Assembly: GCA_013420905.1 (NCBI GenBank)
Contig: JAAXNY010000010.1
Span: 2,170,001-2,234,000 of the forward strand
DNA length: 64,000 bases
Direction: 5' to 3'
Source: Collybia mongolica
Taxonomy: Eukaryota > Basidiomycota > Agaricomycetes > Agaricales > Clitocybaceae
The position numbers and the translations under genes were made by a program. A model generated the notes under the pieces. It worked only from the letters and a program-made list of their open reading frames with translations, had not been told where the DNA came from and made no database searches. Shown here piece by piece: positions 61,176 through 64,000 of this stretch (its first letter is position 1; each line of letters begins with the position of its first letter).

Positions 61176-64000
61176 TCTGTATATTATAAAATACAGTTAG
61201 TGTGTGAATTTGATTGTGACTAATCCTGACTAAGCGCTGACTAAGTCTGACAAAGCAGCAGAAAAGTTGTCTTTTAAGTAGAGTGCTGACTAAGGATGAC
61301 AAAGCAAGAAAATTGTTAAAGTCACATGCTATGTCACCTGCTCAGATCACCTGTTCAAACCAGCTCAAAGTCACCTGCCTCAAAACACAACATGACCACT
61401 CACATCACATGACCTCCAAAGCACACAAAGTCAATAAATATTAACCCATTTGTATGCACACTCAGATGCTCAAACTAAATTTTAAAAAATACCTTCAAAT
61501 GGTACTATTGCTCATAAAATTACAGGCAGACAAAAATCAAAATGTCTTCACCTGACCAATTCTGATATAAAGCCTTTAATACACACAATATTTTTACAAA
61601 CCCTATTTTAATTACATCATATTGATTTTAAAAAAAGTTCTATCCAGGTTATAATCACATGCTAAGTCACCTGCCTTAAAACAAATTACCTGCTTTACAG
61701 CACAGGACAACCACTACTAAAGTGGATTAAATCAACAAATATTATCTGTTATCCTTAACTTATTTGTATGTATAGTGCCTAACAAGTTTCAGATACTTAA
61801 TCTAAAACAATAAAGTAGGCATTGAAATGGTGCTACTGCTTATAAAATTACAAATCAAAAGCATACAGATAAACATGGAAATGACTTTACCTCACTAATT
61901 CTGCTATCAAGCCTTTAATCAATGTAATGCATTCTAACATTACAAACCCTGTTTTGAAACCTGAAACATTATATTCTGAAAAAAACTCTCTTTTTACTAA
62001 ATACAATGATGTAAACTCTTTCAAAATACTGGAAATAATTCCTGGAAATGCTAAGGTATGCATACCACATTATAAATTCTGTTGCATATGACAGAATTGA
62101 TGGAGCTACAGCATGTACCCCAATTGAATACTTGAGCCCTATTCATGGATCATTACAACCTCTTTCTAAGCTTATATTTAAAGCAACTGGAATCCAATGC
62201 AAATCATTAAGTAAAATAGTATAATTGATTTCAAGAACTTTGAATAGAACAGATATTCACGCTTCTTGATCTTTTACCACCACCATCCAACCATGGGAAT
62301 TCGTCCCTCCTGCACTAGGTTGTCCCTAAACTACCTAACACCTCATCCCTAATTGACATCACCTTTCATCAGACCACTCTTTCAGCCTGGGCCACCATCC
62401 TTTTATACCATATCCAAATTTTTAACTTATCAGAGCTGATCCTGACTATCTGCAGGGTCATCTCATCTTGCCTGTACTGGGGGCGTCACTAATCCATTCA
62501 CATCCACCTCATCAACTACCAGGCCACATGAGGACACCACAACTCTAGTACTCTGCTTTGCGCAGATCCTTAGGGGGCGTCACTGCCAACATTCTTGACA
62601 ATTTATTCATACTTGCTTAACCACTACATCCAAACACAAAAGGAGGAAGGGGTCTGGCCCCTGATCAGCTACTGTCCCTGCACAGAGCACACCTCTTGGG
62701 GAGAATGCCAGTTAATTGACCAATGGTGGGATTTGGCAGCCTCATTTTGAGGGGAGTCATCACTTTGGGAGAGTGGTGTGGAACAGGGGGGAAAGTAATA
62801 GGGGGGATTCAGGAGAGGGGGAGCAGGTTTGAGGTACAGGTCATTCATTTAGTTTGGACATTTATCTTCAACACTGGGGGGGAGTAATGGGTTTCCAGGG
62901 CGCCCTGAAAATACCAGGGGGGGAGTGGAATGGGGTACCAACGTGAAGGGAGGGGACCATGCCCCGACAAGCAAAGGCAAACCTTTAAGGCGTTGGGAGG
63001 TTCAGACATGGTACAGTACAATACCGTTGGACTGCAGGTATCCTCAGTCTAGACCAGTAATATGACCTGGAGAGCAACTTAGTGTACAGCTCCACCCTGA
63101 TGGCTCATTACAGATTACTTAGTGGTAATAGGTGTTTATGCCTGCATGTAGCTGGGTCAAACCCACATGCGCTTAATATTATTATATGACAAAAAAAAAA
63201 AAAACAAGAATAGAACTGATATTTGTTAAATTAAGCCAAAAGCCAATGTCAATCACCCTTCTATGCTGGATTATGTATGGCAACTAACAAATATGGTAGG
63301 ATAATAACTATACAATGTTGGATCTGACCTTAGACTATTTGTATCCACAGTTTTGGGTTACAGTTCAACCAAGTTATGTATATATGATTGTTTATCTGCA
63401 GAGGGGAAACATGGACATAAATATAGCAATAACACAAATATGGATGTGCAAGAGTAGGTTTGTAAGATCTGGAAGACAGGAGAAATTAGGATATGACAAT
63501 AATGCATAGGGTGGTTGACTAACTGCTGGATTGGAATAGTAAAGGGCCATATCTGGAAGCAGGACTGAGGTAATATTATGAAAATTGTAAGTATAACAGG
63601 TAATAAAGCCCCAACTATTTACATAGTTTTGTTTATAAAATGGTGTAAACCAAACACTTACCAAATGATAAGAAGGCAATTGAGGACAAGAAGGACCCAG
63701 ATAAACTTTAATGCATCAAGTAGATGGTAATGGACCATTTGCAAACAAATGATGAAGTTTGAACCAAATCTAAAAGGCCTTGGCTGGGCTTTCTTTTATA
63801 TAAGTATATACCTCCTTAACAGTTGTGTTTTGACAAGCCATAGTATGGTTATTCATAATATATGCCATTTGCCAATTACAAAAAGCTATATAATATAAGT
63901 ATGGATACAGCATACTGTAGTACATATCACCACCCCACCACTCATGGTGACCATTTACTACTGTTTGTTTACCAATTGTTTAGCATTGAGATAGGTGGTG
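61176..64000 (+). mobile_element. Helitron-like element H, runs off right edge
   Basis: Starts TCTGTATATTATAAAATACAG directly after A-prime's CTTG. The first about 255 bases match E's 5' part exactly; beyond 61,430 the two diverge to perhaps 85-90% identity with small indels. A faint helicase relic lies at about 61,960-62,200. Interrupted by the poly(A) element. The 3' end is outside the window. Confidence 0.6.
62258..63207 (+). mobile_element. poly(A)-tailed retroposon, copy 2
   Basis: Nearly identical to copy 1 (a few substitutions) from CGCTTCTTGATC to 14 A plus CAA. Flanked by GAATAGAACAGATATT at 62,242-62,257 and GAATAGAACTGATATT at 63,208-63,223, a 16-base target duplication with one difference. 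Element E, the inverted relative of H, has a single uninterrupted copy of this target at 55,035-55,050. Confidence 0.78.

Larger units (their letters stand above)
55922..61429. repeat. large inverted repeat with 980-base spacer
   Basis: Left arm 55,922-58,185 and right arm 59,166-61,429, 2,264 bases each, related by a constant coordinate sum of 117,351. I saw no difference in the stretches compared. The first mismatch outward is at 55,921/61,430, after which diverged inverted homology continues to at least 54,280/64,000. Spacer is element G. Confidence 0.75.

Noticed and set aside
56049..61302. Mirrored open frames of about 100 codons at 56,049-56,351 (+) and 61,000-61,302 (-)
   Set aside because: They lie across element ends and are antisense to the helicase remnants; they are duplicated only because the arms are.
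63392..63679. Minus-strand 95-codon frame in element H, also open in inverted element E
   Set aside because: It stays partly open in both copies (PDMALYYSNPAVSQPPYALL), but has no family features and runs antisense to the element; not enough to call a gene.
53826..64000. Whole inverted repeat as one TIR DNA transposon
   Set aside because: Internal CTTG^TC junctions, hairpins and Helitron helicase remnants show several elements; no transposase and no matching outer target duplication seen.

Overview
This window looks like nuclear DNA from a filamentous basidiomycete, probably an Agaricomycete. Genes sit on both strands, most are split by several GT-AG introns of roughly 45-70 bases, and the families are typical of mushroom-forming fungi: a Cre1-type repressor, Egt1, tail-anchored aspartic proteases, a DH-PH-kinase fusion and a BTB protein. 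Product calls rest on motifs read by eye across introns. Most outer coordinates are firm, but many splice sites were not resolved.

Positions 1-48.9 kb are gene-bearing. In order: a possible fragment (-), a tandem CCCH zinc-finger protein (+), heme oxygenase (+), two divergently oriented membrane-anchored aspartic proteases (- and +) flanking a small secreted-type frame, an arrestin-like protein (-), a two-TM Agaricomycete-type membrane protein (-), dynactin p62 (-), a cysteine-rich small secreted protein (+), a double-hotdog acyl-CoA thioesterase-like protein (-), a DHHC palmitoyltransferase (+), the ergothioneine synthase Egt1 (+), a second small secreted protein (+), a gelsolin-family protein with an in-frame stop (-), a mitochondrial-looking family X DNA polymerase (-) divergent from SNF5 (+), an unrecognised minus-strand gene, the carbon catabolite repressor Cre1 (-), a short hypothetical gene (-), a DH-PH-TKL kinase (+), a BTB protein (-) and an intron-containing tRNA-Gln (-). 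These are mostly independent housekeeping, signalling and secretion genes, not an obvious pathway cluster.

From 48,957 to the right edge the character changes abruptly. The DNA is AT-rich and has no intact gene. It is an array of Helitron-like elements joined end to end. Each boundary reads CTTG followed directly by TCTGT or TCCTA. The 3' ends carry a short hairpin about 12 bases before CTTG. The 5' ends resemble the Helitron consensus TCTMTAYTA and carry TGACTAA repeats spaced 10-11 bases apart. Three copies hold decayed C-terminal pieces of a Pif1-type Helitron helicase. Two copies form a large inverted repeat (55,922-58,185 and 59,166-61,429) that seems identical wherever compared.

Two copies of a roughly 950-base poly(A)-tailed element with 15-16 base target-site duplications sit inside the array. 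One has a matching empty site in the opposite arm. This retroposon-in-Helitron structure, with the phased 5' repeats, is the best candidate for something undescribed.
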